From positions 1-44,415 of the forward strand of contig CAJWYI010000006.1 in the NCBI GenBank assembly GCA_913049815.1: 44,415 nt of DNA, read 5' to 3'. A program made the position numbers and the translations under genes. Below, one piece after another: positions 1 through 8,083 of this stretch. A model generated the notes under the pieces. The model searched no databases and was not told the origin of the DNA. It saw nothing but the letters and a program-made list of their open reading frames with translations. Within the stretch, counting starts at the first letter, position 1, and each line of letters opens with the position of its first letter. The DNA comes from an uncultured Gammaproteobacteria bacterium (GTDB lineage: Bacteria > Pseudomonadota > Gammaproteobacteria > Pseudomonadales > Azotimanducaceae).

Positions 1-453
1 CAATAGCTTGAAAGCCTCGGTGTGCTGGCGCGTCGCATTGCATATGACTTCAACAATCTCCTAACCGTTATTCTTAGCAATGCTGACCCGGCAAGACCCC
101 CCTCAAAAAACGAAGCCGACAAAGCGCTAAAACGTCAGATCTCCGCCATCGTGGAAGCTGCCAAACAATGCTGGACCACGTCGGTGGCATGCCTCCCGGA
201 TCTCAGGCCCATCGATCTTTGTGAACTCGTCACAAATACCGTGGCGTTTCTGCAAGCGACCACAATTCGGAAGGTTTCATTGATGACTGTTACCCCACTA
301 TCCGCGTTTGTTTAAGTAGATGAAGCACAACGCAGTTAGGGGTTAATCAACCTTCTCAACAATGAGGTGAGTTCCCCGACGCAGAGCCAGGAACTCTCTA
401 AACAGACGGCAAATCCATAGTCAGGTGATCGCGGTCCAGACATCGCCAAAGAG
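1..453 (+). pseudogene. Remnant of a sensor histidine kinase (HisKA and start of HATPase domain)
   Basis: One reading frame, interrupted by stops at 4-6, 313-315, 337-339 and 418-420, still spells the landmarks of a hybrid-type histidine kinase. The segment LESLGVLARRIAYDFNN (about 7-57) matches the dimerisation/H-box pattern usually read as LGxLAGGIAHDFNN. VDEAQ followed by GLINLLNN (316-363) matches the N-box region, and DRGPDIAKE (427-453) resembles the ATP-lid motif DxGPGI. The phospho-acceptor His of HDFNN is Tyr here, so even an intact product could not autophosphorylate. The frame stays open in-frame after 453 (ILIYDD near 472-486 might be a receiver-domain trace, but this is weak). 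The gene starts outside the window and its 3' end is cut by the convergent DUF4956 gene. The pseudogene call is secure; the exact kinase class is not. Confidence 0.75.
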
Positions 454-560
454 GCAATAAGCCTAATTCTAATCTACGATGATTCGTTCCAGGATGTTCC
501 AACGGTGCTACCAAACCAAAGAGCTACCCAAGTGATTCATTTCGCTCAGGCTGCCACAGA

Positions 561-1133
561 TCAGGAAGCGCGCCTGACCTGGACTTTCAGTCGTGCGGTA
601 TCCCGCAGAAAATCGACAGACTCAATCTCCACCGTTCGTACGTCTTCTCCCAGTCGTTCCTGCAGATCAGCTATCAATATATCCCGACGTTCCGGAACGA
701 TGTTCTCAATCTTTTCATATTGAATGTCTCTTTCTTCGAGGCGTGGCAATAACAAGCTGGTTTCTGTGAAATACGCAAGGCCACAGATCAACATAAACAG
801 CACAATCAACGTGACCTGATCGGTGACACCTACGCCTGACAGTAGCGACATGGCGATCACTAGGAACAGGTAGGTCATCTCCTTGATGGTGATCGACTCA
901 GTGCGATAACGAAGCATCGAAAAGATCGCAAAGAGTCCAAATGCGAATCCCATAGAGATGTCGACGGAGGACAACTGACTAGTAATCAGAAACACGCCCA
1001 GACCAAACAGAATGAACGCTGCCGCATAGGCTCGATTTAAATGGGCACGAAAATAGACAAACCGGACGAGGATGAAAACCGCGAGCATGTTCAGCAACAA
1101 CCGGATGATGAAGTCGAGATCAGTGGCAATCAT
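561..1133 (-). CDS. DUF4956 family membrane protein
   Basis: About 190 residues. The first two thirds are hydrophobic, with roughly four membrane-spanning segments (near residues 5-22, 32-52, 58-75 and 85-115), followed by a soluble, charged C-terminal domain rich in Glu and Arg. The segment GFAFGLFAIFSMLRYR and the following T-E-x-I-x-I-K-E-M-T-Y-L-F pattern are typical of DUF4956. An upstream in-frame ATG exists, but the start chosen at 1133 forms an ATGA overlap with the stop of the VTC polymerase gene, pointing to translational coupling. From general knowledge, DUF4956 proteins are recurrently encoded beside VTC-domain and CotH proteins; the biochemical role is not established. A reasonable inference is that it anchors or gates the cytosolic polymerase at the inner membrane. 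Confidence 0.85.
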   Translation of the reverse strand: MIATDLDFIIRLLLNMLAVFILVRFVYFRAHLNRAYAAAFILFGLGVFLITSQLSSVDISMGFAFGLFAIFSMLRYRTESITIKEMTYLFLVIAMSLLSGVGVTDQVTLIVLFMLICGLAYFTETSLLLPRLEERDIQYEKIENIVPERRDILIADLQERLGEDVRTVEIESVDFLRDTARLKVQVRRAS

Positions 1134-1999
1134 GATGGTGCCCTCATACGACGTTGAACCTTGTCCAGTCGCATCAATACAGGTTTGAAACGGTTCTGCT
1201 TGAGTTCGCCTGGTCCCGTGAGACAGACACCAATGCAATACTTGCTGAAACTCGTACGTTCCAGACCAAACGAGCTGGCGCGCCTTACAAAGCTTGAAGC
1301 ATCAATCTTGTCCGAGCTTTTCAGCTCGGCGATGCAGATGTTCGCGAGCCCATAGGTATCCAGACAATCCGTTCTGCGGAAGTGGACATCAAAGTCAAGC
1401 GTCAGACGCTCCCCCGTCGCGTGATCCCAACAGGAGATACGACGATAATTGACGTAAAGCTTGGTCTCGAGAACAGCGTCGGTACCTCGAATGGGAATCG
1501 CACCGCTCCGTGAAAATGGCAGGCGCTCCTTCACCGTTCGAAATCGATTCTTTTCTTTGATCTCTACCCAGCTCACATCTGTTTCGGCATACCGTCGAAA
1601 TCGGTATTTAATTCGGTGAGTTGCGCCATTGTGATGCTGCAAGTACAGATGCCAGTCCGACGTATCAAAGTACGTATTCTGGTAGGTAAACATCCGATGC
1701 GGTCCGATAGTCAGCACAGTGAACTGAGACTGCAGCGATCTCAGCACCTCCGGCAGAAAACCGACATGAAATAAGAACTTGCGATCCGAACGCTCCAACA
1801 GAAGTACCTCATCCTGTTCCGCCAGACTGTGGCTCTCGAAAGCCGCCAACGCCTCTTCACACTCGTCCTCAACAGGATGCCGACGAGTCCGTAGCATGGC
1901 GTGATCGTCGTGAAATCGCTGCGCGTCCACGTGCATAATCGACATCTGCAAGTCGTGCGCGGTCCGCGGGCACCCCTCAAGATACCTACGATGAACCAC
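1130..1999 (-). CDS. Polyphosphate polymerase (VTC) domain protein
   Basis: A 289-residue protein of the VTC family within the triphosphate-tunnel fold. The eukaryotic member Vtc4 makes polyphosphate from ATP. Family landmarks are visible: ERSDRKFLF (about 69-77), the NTYFDTSDWHLY segment (about 108-119), the basic strand RIKYRFRRY (about 129-137), VEIKEKN (about 145-151) with the acidic/basic pair, VKER (156-159), and FSKY near the C-terminus. Alternating Arg/Lys residues on these strands are what line the tunnel in the family. The first start is GTG at 1999 behind a G-rich stretch; an ATG at 1945 also fits, since the VTC core begins near residue 65. It is followed with a 4-base overlap by the DUF4956 gene and is divergent from the CotH lipoprotein gene. 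Catalytic activity is inferred from the family, not shown. Confidence 0.85.
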   Translation of the reverse strand: MVHRRYLEGCPRTAHDLQMSIMHVDAQRFHDDHAMLRTRRHPVEDECEEALAAFESHSLAEQDEVLLLERSDRKFLFHVGFLPEVLRSLQSQFTVLTIGPHRMFTYQNTYFDTSDWHLYLQHHNGATHRIKYRFRRYAETDVSWVEIKEKNRFRTVKERLPFSRSGAIPIRGTDAVLETKLYVNYRRISCWDHATGERLTLDFDVHFRRTDCLDTYGLANICIAELKSSDKIDASSFVRRASSFGLERTSFSKYCIGVCLTGPGELKQNRFKPVLMRLDKVQRRMRAPS

Positions 2000-2023
2000 G
2001 TCCCCCCATTATTATCATAGCCT

Positions 2024-2050
2024 TAGCACCATAGCATATATGTTGGTGCA
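2024..2050. promoter_or_regulatory. Inverted repeat in the divergent promoter region between VTC and CotH genes
   Basis: The 168-base gap between the divergent genes contains GCACCA (2026-2031) and its exact complement TGGTGC (2044-2049), flanking the perfect palindrome CATATATG (2035-2042). On the minus strand a TATGATAAT-like -10 lies at about 2011-2019. This geometry suits an operator shared by both transcripts. It does not resemble a PhoB box. The palindromes are seen directly; operator function is inference. Confidence 0.3.
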
Positions 2051-2167
2051 CCACCCACGGTTTCTTCTGCTATTCTCCGAGTGCTAATGGCTGCGATCTT
2101 CAGTTAGAAGTGCGGTCAAACAAATAACACGGTATAGATTCCGCAATCATTTAGAGTCAACGCAAAT

Positions 2168-5100
2168 ATGAAACGTTTTCTCGTCTTGGTCACCATGCTC
2201 GGTCTCGTTAACGCGTGTGGTGGTGGAGGCGGTAGCGATACGCTACCTGCAACTAACGCCGACACCAGCCCTCAACCCGCCGATCTACCAGTCATCATCA
2301 TCAACGAGATCCTGGCATCCAACGATAACGGATTGCTTGATGAAGACGGCGATTCATCAGATTGGATCGAACTCTATAACCCAGGTGATAACGCCGTGGA
2401 TCTCGCCGGTTGGGTGTTGTTCCAGAGCAATGAGAATCGCTGGTCATTCCCTGCCGTCACTATCGGAGCTGGTGAGTATCTGGTTGTGTTTGCATCCGGA
2501 AAGAATCGACGACCGACACCTGCAAACATCACTGATGGGATCAGCAACCTCCATACCGGATTCCAACTAAATCGGGGTGGTGAATATCTAGCCCTGGAAA
2601 ATAATACTGGCAACCTGCAACCCGATGGCGTTTTTGATCCCGAGTATCCGGTCCAGCGAACCGATATTTCCTATGGCATCTTTGCCAACACGCTGCGCTA
2701 CCTTGAAAACCCCACGCCCGGTCAACCCAACATCGGTCCCGCCTATGTCGGTGCCGTTGAAGACACCGGTTTCAGTGTAGACCGCGGATTTTTCATCGAC
2801 CCCTTCGACGTCGCCATCACCAGTGACACAGAGTCCGCGACTATCCGATATACCATCGATGGTAGCGCACCCACTCTGGATAACGGTATGGACTACGATA
2901 CCCCGATAGAGATCAGCGCTACGACAACGCTGCGCGCCGCTGCGTTCCAAGAGGATTGGCTCCCGACCAACGTCGACACGCAAACCTATCTCTTCGTTGC
3001 CGATATCCAAACACAATCACCAGGCAATGAGCCTCCCGGCGAAGGATGGCCAGACACGAACGTAAACGGACAATTGATTGACTATGGTATGGATCCTGAT
3101 GTTATCAACGACGCTCGCTATACCGATCTCATTGACGATGCCCTCTTGGACATCCCATCCATATCACTGGTGACTGACCTCGCCCATCTGTTTGATCCAA
3201 AGACAGGCATCTACGTCAACGCCATCAAAGATGGCCGAGAATGGGAACGTCCGGCCTCTGTCGAGCTGATTCATCCCGACGGTTCGGAAGGATTCCAGAT
3301 TGACGCTGGCTTACGTATTCGAGGTGGCGCGTCTCGGCGTGACTACAACGCTAAACATTCCTTCAGGCTTTTCTTTCGCGATGAGTACGGCAACGGAAAG
3401 CTCGAATATCCACTATTTGACGAAGAAGGTTCAGACCTTTTTGACAAGATCGACCTGCGCACGACACAGAACTATTCATGGCACATTGGTGGGCGTGCCA
3501 ACAACGTGATGCTACGGGACGTTGTGAATCGCGATATCCAGCGGGATATGGGGCACCCATATACACGCAGTCGCTATTACCACCTTTATCTGAACGGCGT
3601 CTATTGGGGTATTTTTCAGACGCAGGAACGATCTGAAGCTCGCTATGCCGAAGCGTACTTCGGGGGCGATAAAGATGATTACGATGTCATCAAAGTTGAA
3701 TCCGGGCTCACGATCAACGCGGAAGACGTCGAGTCCTTTCTCGACTATACCACCGTCCCGACAGACGGTACGATCGATGCCTGGCATCGCCTCTGGGATT
3801 CGGCAGACCTTGGCTTTAACTCCGATGAGAACTACTACAGGGTTCAGGGGCTCAACACCGACCAAACCCGGAACGACGCTTTCGAGCATCTGTTGGATGT
3901 CGACAATCTGATTGATTACCTGTTGATCATCTTCTATGGGGGCAACCTTGATTCCCCCGTCACACGATTCGGATCGAACAACGTCCCCAATAACATGTAC
4001 GCGGTCTACAACAGAGTCAACCCAGCCGGCTTCAAGATGTTTGTACACGATGCCGAGCACACCATGCTACTGGGTGATATTCACGGCTTCGGTGAGGAAC
4101 TCTTCACCAATCGCACCGGTCCATTTCCTGCGGGCCAGGATAGAAACTACTCAAACCCGCAGTGGCTACATCAACAGCTCGTCGCACACCCTGAATACCG
4201 CATGCGGTTCGCAGACCTCGCTCACCATGCCTTTTTCAACAGCGGTCCGATGACGCCAGCAGTCGCAGACGCCAGAATGATGAACAGGGCGAACCAGATC
4301 GAACTCGCTGTAATCGCAGAGTCAGCACGATGGGGTGATAACTCCATAGAAATCCCGCGAACGAAGGACGATGACTGGTTACCAGCCATCAATGAGATAC
4401 GAACAACTTGGTTTCCTCAACGTACCAATATCGTCGTCGACCAGCTAAGGGAAAAAAATTGGTACCCGGACCTGGATGCACCTGTCTTCAATATCAATGA
4501 CAGCTACCAACATGGCGGTCACATCTCGGCTGGCGATGCTCTGACCCTGGAAAATTCAGATGCAATTGGCGAAACCTACTACACGCTGGATGGTACTGAT
4601 CCTCGCTCACCGGGTACGTATACGTTCGCCGAAGAAGTCGTGGTCACGGAGGAAGCGAACAAGCAGGTTTTCGTCCCGACAGACGAACGCTCCCTCTATG
4701 AAGCAAGGGCAGAGTTTGCGGTCACATTCGTCCAATCAGCCTTGCCAGTGACCAACCTCAATACAGCGATTTCTCTGGTTCTTCGCGAACCTCAAAACCA
4801 AATCAACGTCATCACCACGACAGCCACAGCAATCAATTTCCTGAACACCGGTGACAATGGCCGCTACGATAATGATGCGCCATTTCCAGGCACTACCATT
4901 GGCGTCAACACCGATCGCTTTGTAATGGAGGTCCGGGGTGCTGTTTTTATTCCTTCAGCCGGCGAGTGGACATTCGGTGTCAACAGTGACGATGGATTTC
5001 AGCTGAATGTCGGTGGCAACGAGATATCTCATTTCGGTCGGCGAGGAACTAACGACACGCTGGGAACCTTTTTCTTTCAAGCTCCGGGTGTGTACCCGCT

Positions 5101-5872
5101 GTACCTCGTGTCCTTTGAGGATTTCGGCGCTGCGTCAACGGAACTGTTCGCAGCCGAGGGTCGCCATAGTGAATGGAATGCCAGCGAATTCAGTCTGGTT
5201 GGTGATGCTGCCAACGGAGGGCTGGAAGTCGTGGGTACGGCATGGAACTGGAGAGAGTTTGACGATGCGACCTGGGCCACCGGGAGCGGTGGCATTGGCT
5301 ACGAAACAGATGACAACTGTGATGAATCCAACACCTGCTACAACAGCTTTTTTGACATTGATGTCGAGGCCGAGATGTTCCAAACCATCAGTAGTGTCTT
5401 TGTACGCATTCCATTCGATCTGACAGAATTAGATCTCACTGATGTGTCCGGTCTCACAATGAACTTGCGATTTGAAGATGGCTTTGTCGCCCATCTGAAC
5501 GGTGTCGAAATCGCTCGAGCAAATGCCCCAGGTTCCATTCTCTGGAACTCTACAGCAACCAACGTAAATGGTGACAATCAAGCAACCTCGTTGCAGGCAT
5601 TCATCATCGATGATGGGGTCGGGTTACTCAAAACCGGTGACAACCTGCTTGCCATTCAGGGTCTCAACATTGCCAATGCAAGTTCAGATTTTCTGCTATC
5701 GGCGGAACTTGAGGTCAACCGATTGGTTGGTAACCCAACTGTCGCCAATACAGCAACACTTTACGATGGTGGAACAATCCACCTGCCGGTAGGCACAACA
5801 ACGGTATCAGCGAGAGTACTGCTGAACGGTGAATGGAGCGCACTCAACCGGGGAACATACACCGTCGAGTAG
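2168..5872 (+). CDS. CotH-kinase/lamin-tail multidomain lipoprotein
   Basis: A 1234-residue secreted protein. The N-terminus is a lipoprotein signal ending GLVNAC, with Cys17 followed by a Gly-rich linker. Domains in order: lamin-tail domain (about 42-165, with IINEILASN, DWIELYNPG and LAGWVL); a Fn3-associated/chitobiase C-terminal type repeat (about 205-275, IRYTIDGSAPT); a CotH kinase-like domain (about 335-700, with LRIRGGASRRDYNAKHSFR, YLNGVYWGIFQTQER, NLDSPVTRFGSNNVPNN and MFVHDAEHTML, the last resembling the metal-binding DxD/DxE of CotH); a second YTLDGTDPRSPG repeat (about 790); a PA14-like sandwich (about 900-1000, VNSDDGFQLNVGG); and a jelly-roll near 1090-1190 with the LNGVEIARAN signature. 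CotH proteins are atypical kinases that phosphorylate Ser using ATP. Outer-membrane or surface location is inferred from the lipobox. Divergent from the VTC/DUF4956 pair. Confidence 0.9.
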   Translation: MKRFLVLVTMLGLVNACGGGGGSDTLPATNADTSPQPADLPVIIINEILASNDNGLLDEDGDSSDWIELYNPGDNAVDLAGWVLFQSNENRWSFPAVTIGAGEYLVVFASGKNRRPTPANITDGISNLHTGFQLNRGGEYLALENNTGNLQPDGVFDPEYPVQRTDISYGIFANTLRYLENPTPGQPNIGPAYVGAVEDTGFSVDRGFFIDPFDVAITSDTESATIRYTIDGSAPTLDNGMDYDTPIEISATTTLRAAAFQEDWLPTNVDTQTYLFVADIQTQSPGNEPPGEGWPDTNVNGQLIDYGMDPDVINDARYTDLIDDALLDIPSISLVTDLAHLFDPKTGIYVNAIKDGREWERPASVELIHPDGSEGFQIDAGLRIRGGASRRDYNAKHSFRLFFRDEYGNGKLEYPLFDEEGSDLFDKIDLRTTQNYSWHIGGRANNVMLRDVVNRDIQRDMGHPYTRSRYYHLYLNGVYWGIFQTQERSEARYAEAYFGGDKDDYDVIKVESGLTINAEDVESFLDYTTVPTDGTIDAWHRLWDSADLGFNSDENYYRVQGLNTDQTRNDAFEHLLDVDNLIDYLLIIFYGGNLDSPVTRFGSNNVPNNMYAVYNRVNPAGFKMFVHDAEHTMLLGDIHGFGEELFTNRTGPFPAGQDRNYSNPQWLHQQLVAHPEYRMRFADLAHHAFFNSGPMTPAVADARMMNRANQIELAVIAESARWGDNSIEIPRTKDDDWLPAINEIRTTWFPQRTNIVVDQLREKNWYPDLDAPVFNINDSYQHGGHISAGDALTLENSDAIGETYYTLDGTDPRSPGTYTFAEEVVVTEEANKQVFVPTDERSLYEARAEFAVTFVQSALPVTNLNTAISLVLREPQNQINVITTTATAINFLNTGDNGRYDNDAPFPGTTIGVNTDRFVMEVRGAVFIPSAGEWTFGVNSDDGFQLNVGGNEISHFGRRGTNDTLGTFFFQAPGVYPLYLVSFEDFGAASTELFAAEGRHSEWNASEFSLVGDAANGGLEVVGTAWNWREFDDATWATGSGGIGYETDDNCDESNTCYNSFFDIDVEAEMFQTISSVFVRIPFDLTELDLTDVSGLTMNLRFEDGFVAHLNGVEIARANAPGSILWNSTATNVNGDNQATSLQAFIIDDGVGLLKTGDNLLAIQGLNIANASSDFLLSAELEVNRLVGNPTVANTATLYDGGTIHLPVGTTTVSARVLLNGEWSALNRGTYTVE

Positions 5873-5884
5873 ATCGTAGATCGG

Positions 5885-5901
5885 CGTTGACCAGATCAAC
5901 G
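5885..5901. terminator. Short hairpin between convergent CotH and barrel genes
   Basis: CGTTGA (5885-5890) and TCAACG (5896-5901) are perfect complements around a five-base loop, sitting just after the CotH stop and overlapping the stop codon of the convergent barrel gene. There is no T-run on either side, so if it ends transcription it is not a canonical intrinsic terminator. Confidence 0.2.
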
Positions 5902-7080
5902 TAGCCTGCGACGTACGTTGATACTGAACCGTTCCGCTTCTGCATCAGTCTGGTCCCGACCAAGGTTATCGATGTCCTCCCCATCTGTCTGTCGCCAGGA
6001 AAGCGTTGCGAACCAGCGCCGCGCAAAGCGCCATCGCACGGACGCACTCACTCTCTGTTCGGTTTCATCAACGCCAAAGTGATCTATATCCAGGGGGTTA
6101 TCACTTCGAAAGTCTGATGTCTGATGTCGGTATGACACGATCACGCGCCAGTCTTCAAGAATATTCAGCCTCACACCGATGCTTATCGTATCTCGAGCTC
6201 TGCTGCGATCCACCAACGTCATGAGCGGGGCGTTACGTTCAACATCTCTGTCACCATTCACATCCCCGTCAAGTGTTTCGTCAACCAGGACTACCTCGTC
6301 TTCACCCGGGGAGTTAATCGTGTCACGACGCCAAGCGGTTTCGATATTTATCTCGGGCGTCAGTTCAGCCTCGACGCGCACTTCGCCAAACCACCCCTCG
6401 CGGTCACGATTTTGATGGGGTTGGTTGTAGTGCCGTTCCAGGACACCACCTGAGACATGAATATCTAGGTCCCGTTTGCTCGATGATTCTTCCCCAGAAA
6501 CCAGCGTCAATCGATGGCGATACCCTATCGACCATTCCTGCTCATCATACATCCCCGCTGCGTACTGCCGTTCCCTGCACGGGATATTGCCATTCCCATT
6601 AACGTCTTCCACGTCCGCCAGGTAATTCCTGCGAAATCGGTCACCTGCGAGCTCTGCTCCCAGTCGAAACCTGCCCTGCTCTCCCAACTTGCGGGTCAGT
6701 GAAAAATCACCCTCGAAATAGCTTGCCGCACTGTTGTCCTGATAGTCATGGTAGACCAACCCACCAGACAACGTTACTTTTTGTCCAAGCACATCGTCTA
6801 GTTTTTGATCAAGCGCGATCTTCGTTGTTTGTATTCGATCATTGGCAGAGACCATCCCCGTCAATCGACCATTATTCAAATTGCAGGGATCACGTTCGAT
6901 CAGTCTCACGAGTCCTGACCGCCCCAGTTCAAAGACATTGTCCACGCTCGCGACCCCCATCGTCACCCGGACTTCGGGACCGCCCGGTTTGGATGCGGGT
7001 TCAGACTGTGTATCTTCTGACGCCTGCGCGCATATGAGTGGTGTCAACGCCAAAGCCAACACCGTTTTGACTACGTTCAC
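5896..7080 (-). CDS. Outer-membrane beta-barrel protein of unknown function
   Basis: 394 residues with an N-terminal signal peptide (hydrophobic core about 5-19, likely cleavage after AQA). The mature part is built of repeated amphipathic strands with alternating aromatic/hydrophobic residues (such as VTLSGGLVYHDY, RFRLGAELAGDRF, EWSIGYRHRLTLV, WRVIVSYRHQTSDF, WFATLSWRQTDG) and charged Asp/Asn-rich loops including DVNGNGNIPC and DGDVNGDRDVERN. This is the composition of a porin-like or transport barrel. It ends INVRRRLR rather than in the usual terminal Phe/Trp, although the last strand is amphipathic. I do not recognise a named family. It converges on the CotH lipoprotein gene with a 23-base gap, and its position suggests it is the outer-membrane part of the CotH/VTC module. 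That link is inference. Confidence 0.7.
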   Translation of the reverse strand: MNVVKTVLALALTPLICAQASEDTQSEPASKPGGPEVRVTMGVASVDNVFELGRSGLVRLIERDPCNLNNGRLTGMVSANDRIQTTKIALDQKLDDVLGQKVTLSGGLVYHDYQDNSAASYFEGDFSLTRKLGEQGRFRLGAELAGDRFRRNYLADVEDVNGNGNIPCRERQYAAGMYDEQEWSIGYRHRLTLVSGEESSSKRDLDIHVSGGVLERHYNQPHQNRDREGWFGEVRVEAELTPEINIETAWRRDTINSPGEDEVVLVDETLDGDVNGDRDVERNAPLMTLVDRSRARDTISIGVRLNILEDWRVIVSYRHQTSDFRSDNPLDIDHFGVDETEQRVSASVRWRFARRWFATLSWRQTDGEDIDNLGRDQTDAEAERFSINVRRRLR

Positions 7081-7230
7081 GCCCGCTTCCCCCTAAGATA
7101 CCGTGAGTGTCCTGAAATGACGTCATTGAAACGGTCCGTCTGCCAGCCTCCCCGCAAACATTAGGGTAGTCTCAATATCCTAGGATCATACGCTTGTTTC
7201 GCAAGTGCCAACAGCCTGAGTGAGGCGGAT

Positions 7231-7998
7231 CTATATTTCGGATTGTTGCATGAATTCACGCAATAGGTCTGCAACCAATGTAGGGCGATAGAACAACGAA
7301 CCGTGTCCGGTCATCTCCATCACCCGCAGTTCGGCACGAGGAATATGCTGAGCAATCCTCTCAGCTTCATCCATGTTCATGTCCTGTCGTCCACATGCGA
7401 CAAGGACAGGGACCTTGAGATGTCCCATTCGTTCGGAAAGGTCTTCTTCATGCTGATGCGCTGTATGCGCTAGGGCAGCGGCATCACGATTTTCGTAGAA
7501 CCGCCAATACTTCTGCCGTTCGACCACGGGCTCGCCAGCCGCTTTCAACAAATCCAGGGCTTCCTCCCCCAGACGACCCTGGTCCTTTTGATCCACGGGC
7601 GGTCGCAGGGAAACATCAAATAGACCCAGCGTACTCAGCCGGTCTGCATGGCGATCAGCAAATCTTGCAGCCGTCCGAGCACCGTACGCCACACCAGCAA
7701 CCGCCGCATCCTCAAGACCACAGTGATCCATAATGCCGACCAGGTCATCGGCGTACCTCGTGAACGTAAATGAATCCTCGTCACCCCAGCCACTTCTGCC
7801 GGTACCGCGAATATCGAACCGCAAGACCCGCGCGAATGTGAGCAACTGATCGAGAATTAATTCCCAGCAGGTCAGGTTATGGCTCGCCATATTGACCAGC
7901 GCGAGCGCAGGTTTATCGGGTTCACCCGAAAGATCGTAGTGAAGTGACACACCGTCGATATCAACAAATCCTCGGACGTCGTCATAGGGTGTAGTCAT
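7231..7998 (-). CDS. Alpha/beta-hydrolase-fold protein with Ala at the nucleophile position
   Basis: 255 residues from the ATG at 7998; an upstream start at 8073 would run almost into the divergent gene. The fold is clear: RFDIRGTGRSG (about 60-70) after strand 4, a nucleophile-elbow segment (about 100-107), the acid region VACGRQDMNMDEAERIA, and the late His in EMTGHGSLF. The core is closest to 3-oxoadipate enol-lactonase or proline-iminopeptidase type enzymes. The elbow reads GVAYG instead of GxSxG, so the nucleophilic Ser is Ala104, encoded by GCG. The protein is therefore either inactive as a Ser hydrolase, uses another chemistry (cofactor-free oxygenases and lyases exist in this fold), or acts as a binding protein. 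It is divergent from the enolase-superfamily gene with about 85 bases between them. Confidence 0.85.
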   Translation of the reverse strand: MTTPYDDVRGFVDIDGVSLHYDLSGEPDKPALALVNMASHNLTCWELILDQLLTFARVLRFDIRGTGRSGWGDEDSFTFTRYADDLVGIMDHCGLEDAAVAGVAYGARTAARFADRHADRLSTLGLFDVSLRPPVDQKDQGRLGEEALDLLKAAGEPVVERQKYWRFYENRDAAALAHTAHQHEEDLSERMGHLKVPVLVACGRQDMNMDEAERIAQHIPRAELRVMEMTGHGSLFYRPTLVADLLREFMQQSEI

Positions 7999-8083
7999 GA
8001 GACACCGATCCCTGCGGCTTGCTTTTGGTCCCTCACCATAACAGATATGCTGTTGACACATCCGCGATGACACGAACTACAGC

